This document shows positions 54,456 to 63,100 of a stretch of 64,000 nucleotides of DNA, in pieces (the first letter of the stretch is position 1; each line of letters starts with the position of its first letter). The stretch lies in NCBI RefSeq assembly GCF_014192225.1, contig NZ_JACHXS010000005.1, positions 372,001 through 436,000 on the forward strand, read 5' to 3'. Origin of the DNA: Pseudoduganella umbonata. Lineage in GTDB: Bacteria; Pseudomonadota; Gammaproteobacteria; Burkholderiales; Burkholderiaceae_D. Under the pieces are notes generated by a model. That model worked only from the letters and a program-made list of their open reading frames with translations, was not told the origin of the DNA and made no database searches. A program made the position numbers and the translations under genes.

Positions 54456-55226
54456 ATGTCAAACTTCATCTTGGAAACAAGGAATTTGACCAAGGAGTTC
54501 AAGGGTTTCACTGCTGTCAGCGACGTGAATCTGCGGGTTCAACGTGGCCATATTCATGCCTTGATCGGCCCCAACGGCGCCGGCAAGACCACCTGCTTCA
54601 ACCTGCTGACGAAATTCCTGGTGCCCACCTCTGGCCAGATTTTATTCAACGGCAAGGACATCACGTCGGCCAAGCCGGCCGAGATTGCCCGCATGGGCGT
54701 CATCCGCTCGTTCCAGATCTCGGCGGTCTTTCCCCATCTCACCGTGCTGCAGAACGTGCGCATCGGGTTGCAGCGCCAGCTCGGCACCACGTTCCATTTC
54801 TGGCGCAGCGAACGCACGCTGGATCAGCTGAACGAGCGTGCCATGGCGCTGCTGGGCGAGGTCGATCTCACGCAGTTCGCGGACACGATCACGGCCGACA
54901 TGCCGTATGGCCGCAAGCGTGCGCTGGAAATCGCCACCACGCTGGCGATGGAACCGGAACTGATGCTGCTGGACGAACCCACGCAGGGCATGGGCCATGA
55001 AGACGTGCACCGGGTGACTGAGCTGATCAAGAAAGTGTCGAACGGCCGCACCATCCTGATGGTGGAACACAATATGAGCGTGGTCTCCGGCATCTGCGAC
55101 CGGATCTCGGTATTGCAGCGCGGTGCGATGCTGGCCGAAGGCAGCTACGCCGAGGTGTCGAAAAATCCCCAGGTGATGGAGGCTTACATGGGCACGGAAG
55201 CAACCGAACTGGTGGGAGCGCACTGA
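54456..55226 (+). CDS. Branched-chain-type ABC transporter ATPase 1 (LivG-like)
   Basis: A 256-residue ATPase of the HAAT family (hydrophobic amino acid, amide, urea and related uptake). Walker A is GPNGAGKTT near residues 37-45, the LivG-type insert contains FQISAVFPHLTVLQNVRIGL, the signature is MPYGRKRALEIATTLA, and Walker B is LMLLDEPTQGMGHEDV. The GRKRALE signature departs from the usual LSYGxQR but is seen in this subgroup. It is the first gene of the operon and overlaps the next by one base (TGATG). It energises two permeases encoded downstream. Confidence 0.93.
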   Translation: MSNFILETRNLTKEFKGFTAVSDVNLRVQRGHIHALIGPNGAGKTTCFNLLTKFLVPTSGQILFNGKDITSAKPAEIARMGVIRSFQISAVFPHLTVLQNVRIGLQRQLGTTFHFWRSERTLDQLNERAMALLGEVDLTQFADTITADMPYGRKRALEIATTLAMEPELMLLDEPTQGMGHEDVHRVTELIKKVSNGRTILMVEHNMSVVSGICDRISVLQRGAMLAEGSYAEVSKNPQVMEAYMGTEATELVGAH

Positions 55227-55981
55227 TGAACGCACCGGCCACTTCGAACGTCCACATGCCGGCCAGCCAGCCGGCCCGCGCGGCACTGGAAATCGCCGAC
55301 CTGCAAGCCTGGTACGGCGAATCGCACATCCTGCACAACGTGAACATCACGGTGCAGCAGGGCGAAGTCGTGACGCTGCTGGGCCGCAACGGCGCCGGCC
55401 GCACGACCACGCTGCGCGCCATCATGGGCCTGACGGGCGCCCGCAAGGGATCGATCCGCATCAACGGCACGGAAGCGGTCAGCCTGCCGACCCACCGGAT
55501 CGCCCATCTGGGCGTTGGCTACTGTCCGGAAGAGCGCGGTATTTTCTCGTCGTTGTCGACGGAGGAAAACCTGCTGCTGCCGCCAACGCTGAAAACCGGC
55601 GAAAAAGGCATGTCGATCGACGAGATCTACGACATGTTCCCGAACCTGAAGGAACGCCGCAACAGCCAGGGCACGCGCCTGTCGGGCGGCGAGCAGCAGA
55701 TGCTCGCCGTGGCCCGCATCCTGCGCACCGGCGCGCGCCTGCTGCTGCTCGATGAAATTTCCGAAGGGCTGGCGCCCGTCATCGTCCAGGGCCTGGCCCG
55801 CATGATCCGCATGCTGAAAGCGAAGGGCTACACGATCGTCATGGTGGAACAGAATTTCCGTTTCGCGGCGCCGCTGGCGGACCGGTTCTACGTGATGGAA
55901 CATGGCCAGATCGTCGAAACCTTCGCTGCATCCGAACTGAACGCCAAGATGCCGGTGCTCACCGAGCTGCTGGGCGTGTGA
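55226..55981 (+). CDS. Branched-chain-type ABC transporter ATPase 2 (LivF-like), Walker A Lys replaced by Arg
   Basis: A 251-residue LivF-type ATPase. The P-loop reads GRNGAGRTT at 53-61; Arg59 replaces the Lys that normally binds ATP phosphates. The signature LSGGEQQMLAVARIL and Walker B LLLLDEISEGLAP are intact. A short extra N-terminus (about 20 residues) precedes the domain. It should form a heterodimer with the LivG-like protein, where one fully active site could suffice. The substitution may be real or a sequencing error. Confidence 0.92.
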   Translation: MNAPATSNVHMPASQPARAALEIADLQAWYGESHILHNVNITVQQGEVVTLLGRNGAGRTTTLRAIMGLTGARKGSIRINGTEAVSLPTHRIAHLGVGYCPEERGIFSSLSTEENLLLPPTLKTGEKGMSIDEIYDMFPNLKERRNSQGTRLSGGEQQMLAVARILRTGARLLLLDEISEGLAPVIVQGLARMIRMLKAKGYTIVMVEQNFRFAAPLADRFYVMEHGQIVETFAASELNAKMPVLTELLGV

Positions 55982-56055
55982 CAGCTAGAAACAGGCAGGC
56001 AAGTGCGCCGCCGCGCTCGCGGCGGCCGTATAAAACCCAGTGTATGGAGACGACA

Positions 56056-57276
56056 ATGAAATCGACTATCAAGCGTAGTGCCATCGCGATGGCAGCCACT
56101 GCCATCTGCGCCATCGGTGTGTCCGGTGCCGCATCCGCCCAGGTATCGGGCGAGACGATCAAGATCGGTTTCATTACCGACATGTCCGGGCTGTACACCG
56201 ATATCGACGGCGCCGGCGGCGCTGAAGCGATCAAGATGGCGATCGCCGATGCCGGTACCGTCATCGCCGGCAAGAAAGTCGAATTCATCTCCGCCGACCA
56301 CCAGAACAAGGCCGACATCGCCGCGTCCAAGGCGCGCGAGTGGTTCGACCAGCAGGGCGTGGACTTGCTGATCGGTGGCACCAACTCCGGCGCCAACCTG
56401 GCGATGGCCAAGGTGGCGGCCGAAAAGAAAAAGATCTTCATCTCGATCGGCGCCGGTTCCTCGCGCCTGACCAACGAGGAATGCACGCCGTACACCGTCC
56501 ACTATGCGTACGACACGGTCGCGCTGGCGCGCGGCACCGGCGGTGCGATCGTCAAGCAGGGCGGCAAGGACTGGTACTTCATGACGGCCGACTATGCGTT
56601 CGGCCAGTCGCTGGAAGCGGACACCGCCGCTGTCGTGAAGACCGGCGGCGGACGCGTACTGGGCTCGGTGAAACACCCGCTGTCGGCCTCCGATTTTTCA
56701 TCGTTCCTGCTGCAGGCGCAGGCCTCGAAGGCACAGATCCTGGGCCTGGCCAATGCCGGCGGCGATGCGATCAACTCGATCAAGGCCGCCAACGAGTTCG
56801 GCATCTCGAAAAAAATGAAGCTGGCCGGCCTGCTGATCTTCATCAACGACATCCATTCGCTGGGCCTGAACACCACGCAGGGCATGTATCTCACGGACGG
56901 CTGGTACTGGGACCTGAACGCCGATACGCGTGCGTGGTCGAAGCGCTACTTCGCGAAGATGAAGAAGGAGCCGTCGATGCTGCAGGCGGCCGATTATTCC
57001 GCCGCTTCCAACTACCTGAAAGCCGTGAAGGCGGTCGGTACCGACGATTCGGACAAGGTGATGGCACACCTGAAGAAAACCCCGATCAACGACATGTTCA
57101 CGAAGAACGGCGTGATCCGCCCGGACGGCCGCATGGTCCACGACATGTACCTGATGGAAGTGAAGAAACCGGCCGAGTCGAAGTATCCGTGGGATTACTA
57201 CAAGGTCGTCGCCACGATTCCCGGCGAGCAGGCGTACATGAAGAAAGCCGAGACCAAGTGCGCGTTGTGGAAATAA
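56056..57276 (+). CDS. ABC transporter substrate-binding protein (LivJ type)
   Basis: A 406-residue periplasmic binding protein. A signal peptide ends SGAASAQ, then the mature part begins ETIKIGFITDMSGLYTDIDG, the start of the peripla_BP_6 (type I) fold. VDLLIGGTNSGANLAMAKVAAEKKK and DWYFMTADYAFGQSLEADTAA match the family. The ligand may be an amino acid, a hydroxy-acid or another small carboxylate; the nearby 3HB oligomer hydrolase makes 3-hydroxybutyrate worth testing. TATGGAGA precedes the ATG at 56056. Two permease genes follow after a 401-bp gap. Confidence 0.92.
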   Translation: MKSTIKRSAIAMAATAICAIGVSGAASAQVSGETIKIGFITDMSGLYTDIDGAGGAEAIKMAIADAGTVIAGKKVEFISADHQNKADIAASKAREWFDQQGVDLLIGGTNSGANLAMAKVAAEKKKIFISIGAGSSRLTNEECTPYTVHYAYDTVALARGTGGAIVKQGGKDWYFMTADYAFGQSLEADTAAVVKTGGGRVLGSVKHPLSASDFSSFLLQAQASKAQILGLANAGGDAINSIKAANEFGISKKMKLAGLLIFINDIHSLGLNTTQGMYLTDGWYWDLNADTRAWSKRYFAKMKKEPSMLQAADYSAASNYLKAVKAVGTDDSDKVMAHLKKTPINDMFTKNGVIRPDGRMVHDMYLMEVKKPAESKYPWDYYKVVATIPGEQAYMKKAETKCALWK

Positions 57277-57677
57277 GCCGGGGCAGGGGACGCGGACGCC
57301 GCTGCGCGACCTGAGCGAACCCGGGCGCGGCAAGCAGGTGCAGTCGTTGTTGAACCGGCCAGCAACGAACTGGCCAGCAACGACTGGCCAGCAACCTGCG
57401 CTGCTGTCTCTGCCGTGTACCGTGTTCGCCACCGCCGCAACGCGCCGGGATCAGCGTTTCCCGGTTGCTGCGTACCGCGGCGTTCACGTTGCCGTTCGCT
57501 GCCGCCGCCTGCAACTGCCAAGCGCTCCCGCCGTTTACAACGCCGTTCGCGCCTGCCGTAGTACCTGTCTTAGCACCTGTCCTGGCACTTGTCGTTGTAC
57601 CTGCCTTGCACCAGCGGTTTTCAGCCGCCGTTTAGCATTCACATTATCTGTCACCACTCTTCGAGGAGAAGAAGGCC
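57277..57677. other. 401-bp intra-operon gap with short tandem repeats
   Basis: No convincing gene. GGCCAGCAACGA is repeated at 57357 and 57372 and in shorter form at 57386. A degenerate 12-bp unit (GTAGTACCTGTC and variants) repeats about four times at 57558-57605. The gap separates the binding-protein gene from the permeases, so it may set their relative expression by RNA processing or a second promoter. Confidence 0.6.
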
Positions 57678-58562
57678 ATGGAAATCTTCGGCGTTCCCCT
57701 GCCAGCCATGATGAGCCAGCTGCTGCTGGGACTCGTCAACGGTTCGTTCTACGCGATGCTGTCGCTTGGCCTGGCCATCATTTTCGGCTTGTTGAACGTC
57801 ATTAACTTCTCGCACGGCGCGATGTACATGATGGGCGCCTTCCTGGCCTGGATGGGCATGACCTATCTCGGCATGAGCTACTGGATGATGCTGCTTGCCG
57901 CGCCGATCATCGTCGGTATCCTGGGCGTCGTCATCGAGAAGACGCTGCTGCGCTGGCTGTACAAGCTGGACCACCTGTACGGATTGCTGCTGACGTTCGG
58001 CATCACGCTGGTCGTGGAAGGGATCTTCCGTTCGTTCTACGGCGTGTCCGGCCAGCCGTTCGACACCCCGGAACAGCTGCAGGGTGCGACCGACCTGGGC
58101 TTCATGATCTTGCCGAACTACCGCGGCTGGGTCGTCGTGGCCTCGCTGGTCGTCTGCTTCGCCACCTGGTTCGTCATCGAGAAAACCCGGCTCGGCGCCT
58201 ACCTGCGTGCCGGCACCGAGAACCCCAAGCTGGTCGAGGCGTTCGGCATCAACGTGCCGCTGATGGTCACGCTGACGTATGGCTTCGGCGTGGCGCTGGC
58301 CGGCTTCGCCGGCGTTCTGGCGGCACCGATCATCCAGGTCTCGCCGCTGATGGGCTCGAACCTGATCATCGTCGTGTTCGCCGTGGTCGTGATCGGCGGC
58401 ATGGGTTCGATCCTCGGCTCGATCGTCACCGGGCTGGGACTGGGCGTCATCGAGGGCCTGACGCGGGTGTTCTATCCGGAATTCTCGTCGACGGTGGTGT
58501 TCCTCGTGATGGTCATCGTGCTGCTGCTGCGTCCCGCCGGCCTGTTCGGCAAAGAAAAGTGA
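57678..58562 (+). CDS. Branched-chain-type ABC permease 1 (LivH-like)
   Basis: A 294-residue inner-membrane permease with about eight helices. GLVNGSFYAMLSLGLAIIFGLLNVINFSHGAMYMMGAF is the LivH N-terminal pattern, and GIGGMGSILGSIVTGLGLGVIEGL-type sequence near 235-260 is the coupling region that meets the ATPases. GAGGAGAAG precedes the ATG at 57678. It is followed 10 bases later by the second permease. Confidence 0.93.
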   Translation: MEIFGVPLPAMMSQLLLGLVNGSFYAMLSLGLAIIFGLLNVINFSHGAMYMMGAFLAWMGMTYLGMSYWMMLLAAPIIVGILGVVIEKTLLRWLYKLDHLYGLLLTFGITLVVEGIFRSFYGVSGQPFDTPEQLQGATDLGFMILPNYRGWVVVASLVVCFATWFVIEKTRLGAYLRAGTENPKLVEAFGINVPLMVTLTYGFGVALAGFAGVLAAPIIQVSPLMGSNLIIVVFAVVVIGGMGSILGSIVTGLGLGVIEGLTRVFYPEFSSTVVFLVMVIVLLLRPAGLFGKEK

Positions 58563-58572
58563 AAGGCTACCC

Positions 58573-59547
58573 ATGAACAAGCAAATCGGCTACGGACTCC
58601 TGCTGGTGGCGGCACTGGCGGCGCCATTCATCGGCTACCCCGTGTTCCTGATGAAATTGTTGTGCTTCGCGCTGTTTGCCAGCGCCTTCAACCTGCTGAT
58701 CGGTTTTACCGGTCTGCTGTCGTTCGGCCACGCGGCATTCTTCGGCACGGCCGGCTATGTCGCCGGCAATGCATTGAAGAACTGGGGCATGCCTTTCGAG
58801 CTCGGCCTTCTGGCCGGCGTAGTGGGCGCGGCGCTGGTCGGCCTGGTGATCGGTGGCCTGGCGATACGCCGTGCCGGTATTTATTTCTCAATGATCACGC
58901 TGGCATTGGCGCAGATGGTGTACTTCTTCGCGTTGCGCTACACCGGCTTTACCGGTGGCGAAGACGGCCTGCAGGGCGTGCCGCGGGGCCGGCTGCTGGG
59001 CACCGTCGACCTGTCGAACGACCTGACCCTGTACTTCGTCGTCCTGGCGTTCTGCGTGGTGGCGTTCGCACTGATCGTGCGCACCGTGCACTCGCCATTC
59101 GGCCAGGTACTGAAGGCGATCAAGGAGAACGAACCGCGTGCGATCTCGCTGGGTTACGACGTGGACAAGTACAAGCTGATGGCGTTCGTACTGTCCGCCG
59201 CGCTGGCCGGACTGGCCGGTGCATTGAAGACCGTGGTGCTGGGATTCGAGACGCTGACGGATGTGCACTGGACGATGTCCGGTCTGGTCATCCTGATGAC
59301 GCTGGTAGGTGGCATGGGCACGCTGGCCGGCCCCTTGCTCGGTGCCGTGATCATCATCGCGCTGGAAAACAAGCTGGGCGACTTCGGCACGATGATCGCC
59401 AGCGGTACCGGGATCGAGTGGTTCAACACGCTGGGCGAAGCGGTCAGCATGGTCACCGGCCTGATCTTCGTGGCCTGCGTGCTGCTGTTCCGGCGCGGCA
59501 TCATCGGTGAAATCGTGGCGGCGCTGGGCCGAAGAAATCCAGCGTGA
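58573..59547 (+). CDS. Branched-chain-type ABC permease 2 (LivM-like)
   Basis: A 324-residue permease with about nine helices. FNLLIGFTGLLSFGHAAFFG near residues 37-56 is the LivM signature, and LKAIKENEPRAISLGYDVDKYKL near 178-200 is the cytoplasmic coupling loop. It is the last gene of the five-gene operon and lies only 10 bases after the first permease. A hairpin follows the stop, so the 3HB-oligomer hydrolase is probably a separate transcript or a read-through target. Confidence 0.93.
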   Translation: MNKQIGYGLLLVAALAAPFIGYPVFLMKLLCFALFASAFNLLIGFTGLLSFGHAAFFGTAGYVAGNALKNWGMPFELGLLAGVVGAALVGLVIGGLAIRRAGIYFSMITLALAQMVYFFALRYTGFTGGEDGLQGVPRGRLLGTVDLSNDLTLYFVVLAFCVVAFALIVRTVHSPFGQVLKAIKENEPRAISLGYDVDKYKLMAFVLSAALAGLAGALKTVVLGFETLTDVHWTMSGLVILMTLVGGMGTLAGPLLGAVIIIALENKLGDFGTMIASGTGIEWFNTLGEAVSMVTGLIFVACVLLFRRGIIGEIVAALGRRNPA

Positions 59548-59560
59548 GGTGCAGATGACG

Positions 59561-59590
59561 ACGCCGGAGTTTTCCGGCGTTGTTCTTTCT
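59561..59590 (+). terminator. Hairpin after the ABC operon
   Basis: ACGCCGGA (59561-59568) pairs with TCCGGCGT (59573-59580) around GTTT. The following TGTTCTTTCT is T-rich but not a pure run, so termination may be partial. Confidence 0.6.
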
Positions 59591-59647
59591 AACGGGGATT
59601 TTACCCAGCAAGCTGTTTCCAACGATTCCAGAAAGAGGTAACCCACC

Positions 59648-61714
59648 ATGCAGATGACGACATCGAAAACCGCGATTGCCATTGCCGTGGCACTGCTGCT
59701 CGGCGCCTGTGGAAGCGACGATGACGACGACGAACCGGAAGTGCTGAACCAGAAACCCAGCTGGCTCGGCACGATCTCGACCGCCAGCTACGACGGCACG
59801 TCGGACGACTTGCTGACGGCAGGCCTGGGGACCAGCGGGCTGGCCGCCGCCGCGCCGCCGGCCTACAACGATCCGGCCAACCCCACGGCGCGGGAGCTGC
59901 GCCGCAATGCGATCTTCGCCAACTACCGTGCCGTGCTCGACATTGCCGCGAACAGCGGCTACGGCACCCTGTACGGCCCGAACGTGAACGCGGCGGGCGT
60001 TGCCACCAATGGCAGCGGCATGGTCGCGGGTACGGAATACCTGGCGTACACGGACGACGGCACGGGCCGGCAAAACGTGACGCTGATGGTGCAGGTACCG
60101 AACGGCTTCGATCCCGTCAACCCGTGCATCGTCACCGGTACCTCGAGCGGTTCGCGCGGCGTTTATGGCGCGATCGGCAGTGCGGGCGAATGGGGCCTGA
60201 AGAACAATTGCGCGGTCGCCTACGCGGACAAGGGCAGCGGCACGGGCCTGTACGCGTTCGAGGACGACAGCGTCAACGGCTTGAACGGCGTGCGGACATC
60301 GCGTACCTCCGCCGGCAAGGACGCGCTGTTCGCGCCCGAATTGACGGATGCGCAGCGCACCGCCTTCGCCCAGCAATACCCGGGCCGTGTCGCATTCAAG
60401 CATGCGCACTCGCAACTGAACCCGGAGAAGGATTGGGGCAAGGTCACGCTGCAAGCCGTTGAATTCGCGTTTTACGTGCTCAACGAGAAGTACGGTGTCG
60501 TCGCCCGCGACAACACGAATCGCATCGTGCGCTTCACGCCCGCCAATACGTTGACGATCGCATCGTCGATTTCCAACGGTGCCGGCTCCGCCTTGCTGGC
60601 CGCCGAACAGGATACGACCGGCCTGATCGACGCCGTGGCGGCCACCGAACCGCAGATCCAGCCGAACCGGACAAGCGGCTATACGGTCCGGCAAGGCGGG
60701 GTCAATGTGGCATCGCAAGGGCTGCCGCTGCTCGATTACTCGAGCTACGCCGCGCTGTACCAGCCGTGTCTCGTCGCCGGTGGGGCAGGGCGCTGCGCAT
60801 CGCTGGTAGCGAAGGGACTGTTGACCGGAAACGACCTGGCATCGCGCCAGGCGGATGCGCGGGCCAGGTTGCGCGCGTACGGCTGGACGGCGGACGCCGA
60901 ACCGCTGCAGGCTTCTCACGCGCTGACGAACATCCTCGTGGCGGTGACGTACGTGAATGCGTACGGCAAGTTCTCCGTGACGGACAACGTCTGCGGTTTC
61001 AGCTGGGGCACGGCCGATGCGACCGGCTCGCCCATCCCGCTCACGGCGGCAACGCTGGCATCGAGCTTCGCCACGCAGAACGGCATCGTCGGCACGCCGA
61101 TCTATGAACAGTCGGTGGGCGGCGCCAAGCTGTACAGCCTGGGCGTGTCGCCATCCACCGGTGTCGAAGACCAGGCGCTCGATGGTTTCCTGTGCCTGCG
61201 CTCGCTGGCTACCGGCATCGATCCGGAGACCGGTGCCGCACTGACCGGCGACCAGGCGGCGCAGAGCGCGCGCGTGCGTGCCGGCATGGCCGAGGTACAG
61301 GCGACCGGCAACCTGCGCGGCAAGCCGGCACTGATCGTGTCCGGGCGGTCCGATGCACTGATCCCGGTCAACCATGCGTCGCGCGCGTATGTGGGGTTGA
61401 ATGCCGCCGTCGAGGGTTCGTCCAGCAAGCTGCGTTATGTGGAAGTCACCAACGCCAATCACTTCGACAGTTTCTCGAATGCGTTGCCGACCCTGGTCGT
61501 ACCCCTGCATCCTTATCTGTTCCGCGCACTGGACGCTGTTTATGCGAACCTGAAAAACAGTGCGACGGCGCTGCCGCCATCGCAGGTCGTGCATACGGTC
61601 ACGCGGGCCAGCAATGCGGTGCCGATCACGGCTGCGAACCTGCCGCCCTTCGCCGCTGCGCCGGGTGCCAGTGCGATCACGGTCAGTAGCACCACGGTGA
61701 ACGTGCCGGACTGA
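59648..61714 (+). CDS. D-(-)-3-hydroxybutyrate oligomer hydrolase, lipoprotein
   Basis: A 688-residue enzyme of the 3HB-oligomer hydrolase family, which cuts 3-hydroxybutyrate oligomers to monomers at the end of polyhydroxybutyrate breakdown. The signal ends LLLGAC, so Cys21 is lipidated and the enzyme is outside the cytoplasm. The nucleophile-type motif is GTSSGSRGVYG near residue 166. RRNAIFANYRAVLDIAA, AYADKGSGTG and DGFLCLRSLATG are family-typical, and NANHFDSFSNALP near the end supplies the His. The AGAGG ribosome site supports 59648. A bidirectional terminator follows. Confidence 0.9.
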   Translation: MQMTTSKTAIAIAVALLLGACGSDDDDDEPEVLNQKPSWLGTISTASYDGTSDDLLTAGLGTSGLAAAAPPAYNDPANPTARELRRNAIFANYRAVLDIAANSGYGTLYGPNVNAAGVATNGSGMVAGTEYLAYTDDGTGRQNVTLMVQVPNGFDPVNPCIVTGTSSGSRGVYGAIGSAGEWGLKNNCAVAYADKGSGTGLYAFEDDSVNGLNGVRTSRTSAGKDALFAPELTDAQRTAFAQQYPGRVAFKHAHSQLNPEKDWGKVTLQAVEFAFYVLNEKYGVVARDNTNRIVRFTPANTLTIASSISNGAGSALLAAEQDTTGLIDAVAATEPQIQPNRTSGYTVRQGGVNVASQGLPLLDYSSYAALYQPCLVAGGAGRCASLVAKGLLTGNDLASRQADARARLRAYGWTADAEPLQASHALTNILVAVTYVNAYGKFSVTDNVCGFSWGTADATGSPIPLTAATLASSFATQNGIVGTPIYEQSVGGAKLYSLGVSPSTGVEDQALDGFLCLRSLATGIDPETGAALTGDQAAQSARVRAGMAEVQATGNLRGKPALIVSGRSDALIPVNHASRAYVGLNAAVEGSSSKLRYVEVTNANHFDSFSNALPTLVVPLHPYLFRALDAVYANLKNSATALPPSQVVHTVTRASNAVPITAANLPPFAAAPGASAITVSSTTVNVPD

Positions 61715-61757
61715 AGCGGAGTGCTGTTGGTTGAGTCTGGACAGTGATCCCGACCAT

Positions 61758-61787
61758 AAAAAGGCGGACCAGATGGTCCGCCTTTTT
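61758..61787. terminator. Bidirectional terminator
   Basis: AAAAAGGCGGACC (61758-61770) pairs perfectly with 61775-61787 around AGAT, between convergent genes. Confidence 0.85.
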
Positions 61788-61801
61788 ATTTCCGGAACCG
61801 G

Positions 61802-62971
61802 CTACAGCGCCGCCCCATAAATGGCTCGGGCATCGTCCCGCGTGACTTCGCGCGGATTGTTGCCCAACAACCGTGTCTGCAACATCGCGTCGTCGGCAAG
61901 GCGGTCCAGGTCTTCTTCGCGAATCCCGACTTCCCGCAGCGTGCCGGCGATACCGGTTCGACCTGCCAGTTCCGCCATCGCGACAGTGAACGCTTCCGCC
62001 TTCGCCTCGGCCGTACCGTGCGCACCGGGCACGACGATGGCGGCCAGTTCCGCATAACGCTCGGCTGCCGCCGGCGCGTTGAAGCGCAGAACATGCGGCA
62101 GGACCAGCGCATTGGACAAGCCGTGCGGGACATGAAATATGCCGCCGATGGGATAGGCGAGGGCGTGCACGGCAGCGACGGGCGCATTGGAAAATGCCTG
62201 GCCGGCCAGCAGGGCGCCCAGCAGCATCGCTTGCCGTGCCGCCAGTTGGACGGCGCGATCCGCCCTGGCTTCGCAGGCAACGTGAAGATTTGCCCACAAC
62301 AGTTGCAGCGCTTCGCGCGCCAGGATATCCGACAGGGGATTCTTTTTATGCCGGCTCGTGTACGCTTCGATCGCATGCACCATCGCATCGATGCCGGTGG
62401 CGGCGGTCACGTGCGGCGGCAAGCCGAGCGTCAGTTCCGCATCCAGGATAGCCATGTCGGCATACAGCTGGGGCGCCACGACACCCATCTTCGTGGTGGA
62501 CCCGGTAGTCACGATCGCGATATTGGTGACTTCCGAACCCGTGCCGGCGGTCGTCGGGATTTGCACCAGCGGCAGCCGGTTGCCGCGCACGTTGCCGATC
62601 CCGTACGCTTCGGCCAGCGGCTGGCCGCTGCCGGCCAGCACCGCGATCAGTTTGGCGACATCCATTGAACTGCCACCGCCGAGACCGATCACGATGTCCG
62701 TGGCGTGCTGGCGCGCGGTATCGACGGCGGCAAGCACCACGTTTTCCGGCGGATCGGCGATCACATCGCTGCAGGTTTTCACGTGAAAACCGGCATTCGC
62801 CAGGCTGGCGATCGGCGCCGCAGCCAGGCCGGTAGCGAGGAATCCCGCATCGGTCACGACCAGGGCGCGATGGGTGTCGGGAAAGCGGTCTCGAACAAGT
62901 TCGCCCAGGCGGCTGCTGGCGCCGATGGCCGATACGATGTGGGGCACGGTGCTGAAGGAAAAATCATTCAT
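61802..62971 (-). CDS. Iron-containing (type III) alcohol dehydrogenase
   Basis: A 389-residue Fe-ADH family enzyme. The NAD motif GLGGGSSMDVAKL lies near residues 94-106. PTTAGTGSEVTNIAI, and the metal ligands in GIDAMVHAIEAY and FHVPHGLSNALVLPHV, are all present. Members reduce aldehydes or oxidise alcohols and hydroxy acids such as 4-hydroxybutyrate. The substrate here is unknown; the position beside 3HB-oligomer hydrolase hints at hydroxyalkanoate metabolism but does not prove it. The start at 62971 has GGGAG about 6 bases upstream. Confidence 0.92.
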   Translation of the reverse strand: MNDFSFSTVPHIVSAIGASSRLGELVRDRFPDTHRALVVTDAGFLATGLAAAPIASLANAGFHVKTCSDVIADPPENVVLAAVDTARQHATDIVIGLGGGSSMDVAKLIAVLAGSGQPLAEAYGIGNVRGNRLPLVQIPTTAGTGSEVTNIAIVTTGSTTKMGVVAPQLYADMAILDAELTLGLPPHVTAATGIDAMVHAIEAYTSRHKKNPLSDILAREALQLLWANLHVACEARADRAVQLAARQAMLLGALLAGQAFSNAPVAAVHALAYPIGGIFHVPHGLSNALVLPHVLRFNAPAAAERYAELAAIVVPGAHGTAEAKAEAFTVAMAELAGRTGIAGTLREVGIREEDLDRLADDAMLQTRLLGNNPREVTRDDARAIYGAAL

Positions 62972-63100
62972 GGTGTCTCCCTGTATGTGGGTGAGTCCAG
63001 CATACATCAGCCGTGAGGTGCTGGACCAACCCACCCGGCAGAGCGTAATGTTCTTCCGTACAATGTCGGGTTCAATGATGTGACGACAGGTGGGGGCGGG

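Noticed and set aside
57338..57805. Cys-rich ORF spanning the ABC operon gap
   Set aside because: The Cys-rich part is only the reading of the 12-bp repeats, and the frame overlaps the start of the permease gene; no ribosome site supports it.
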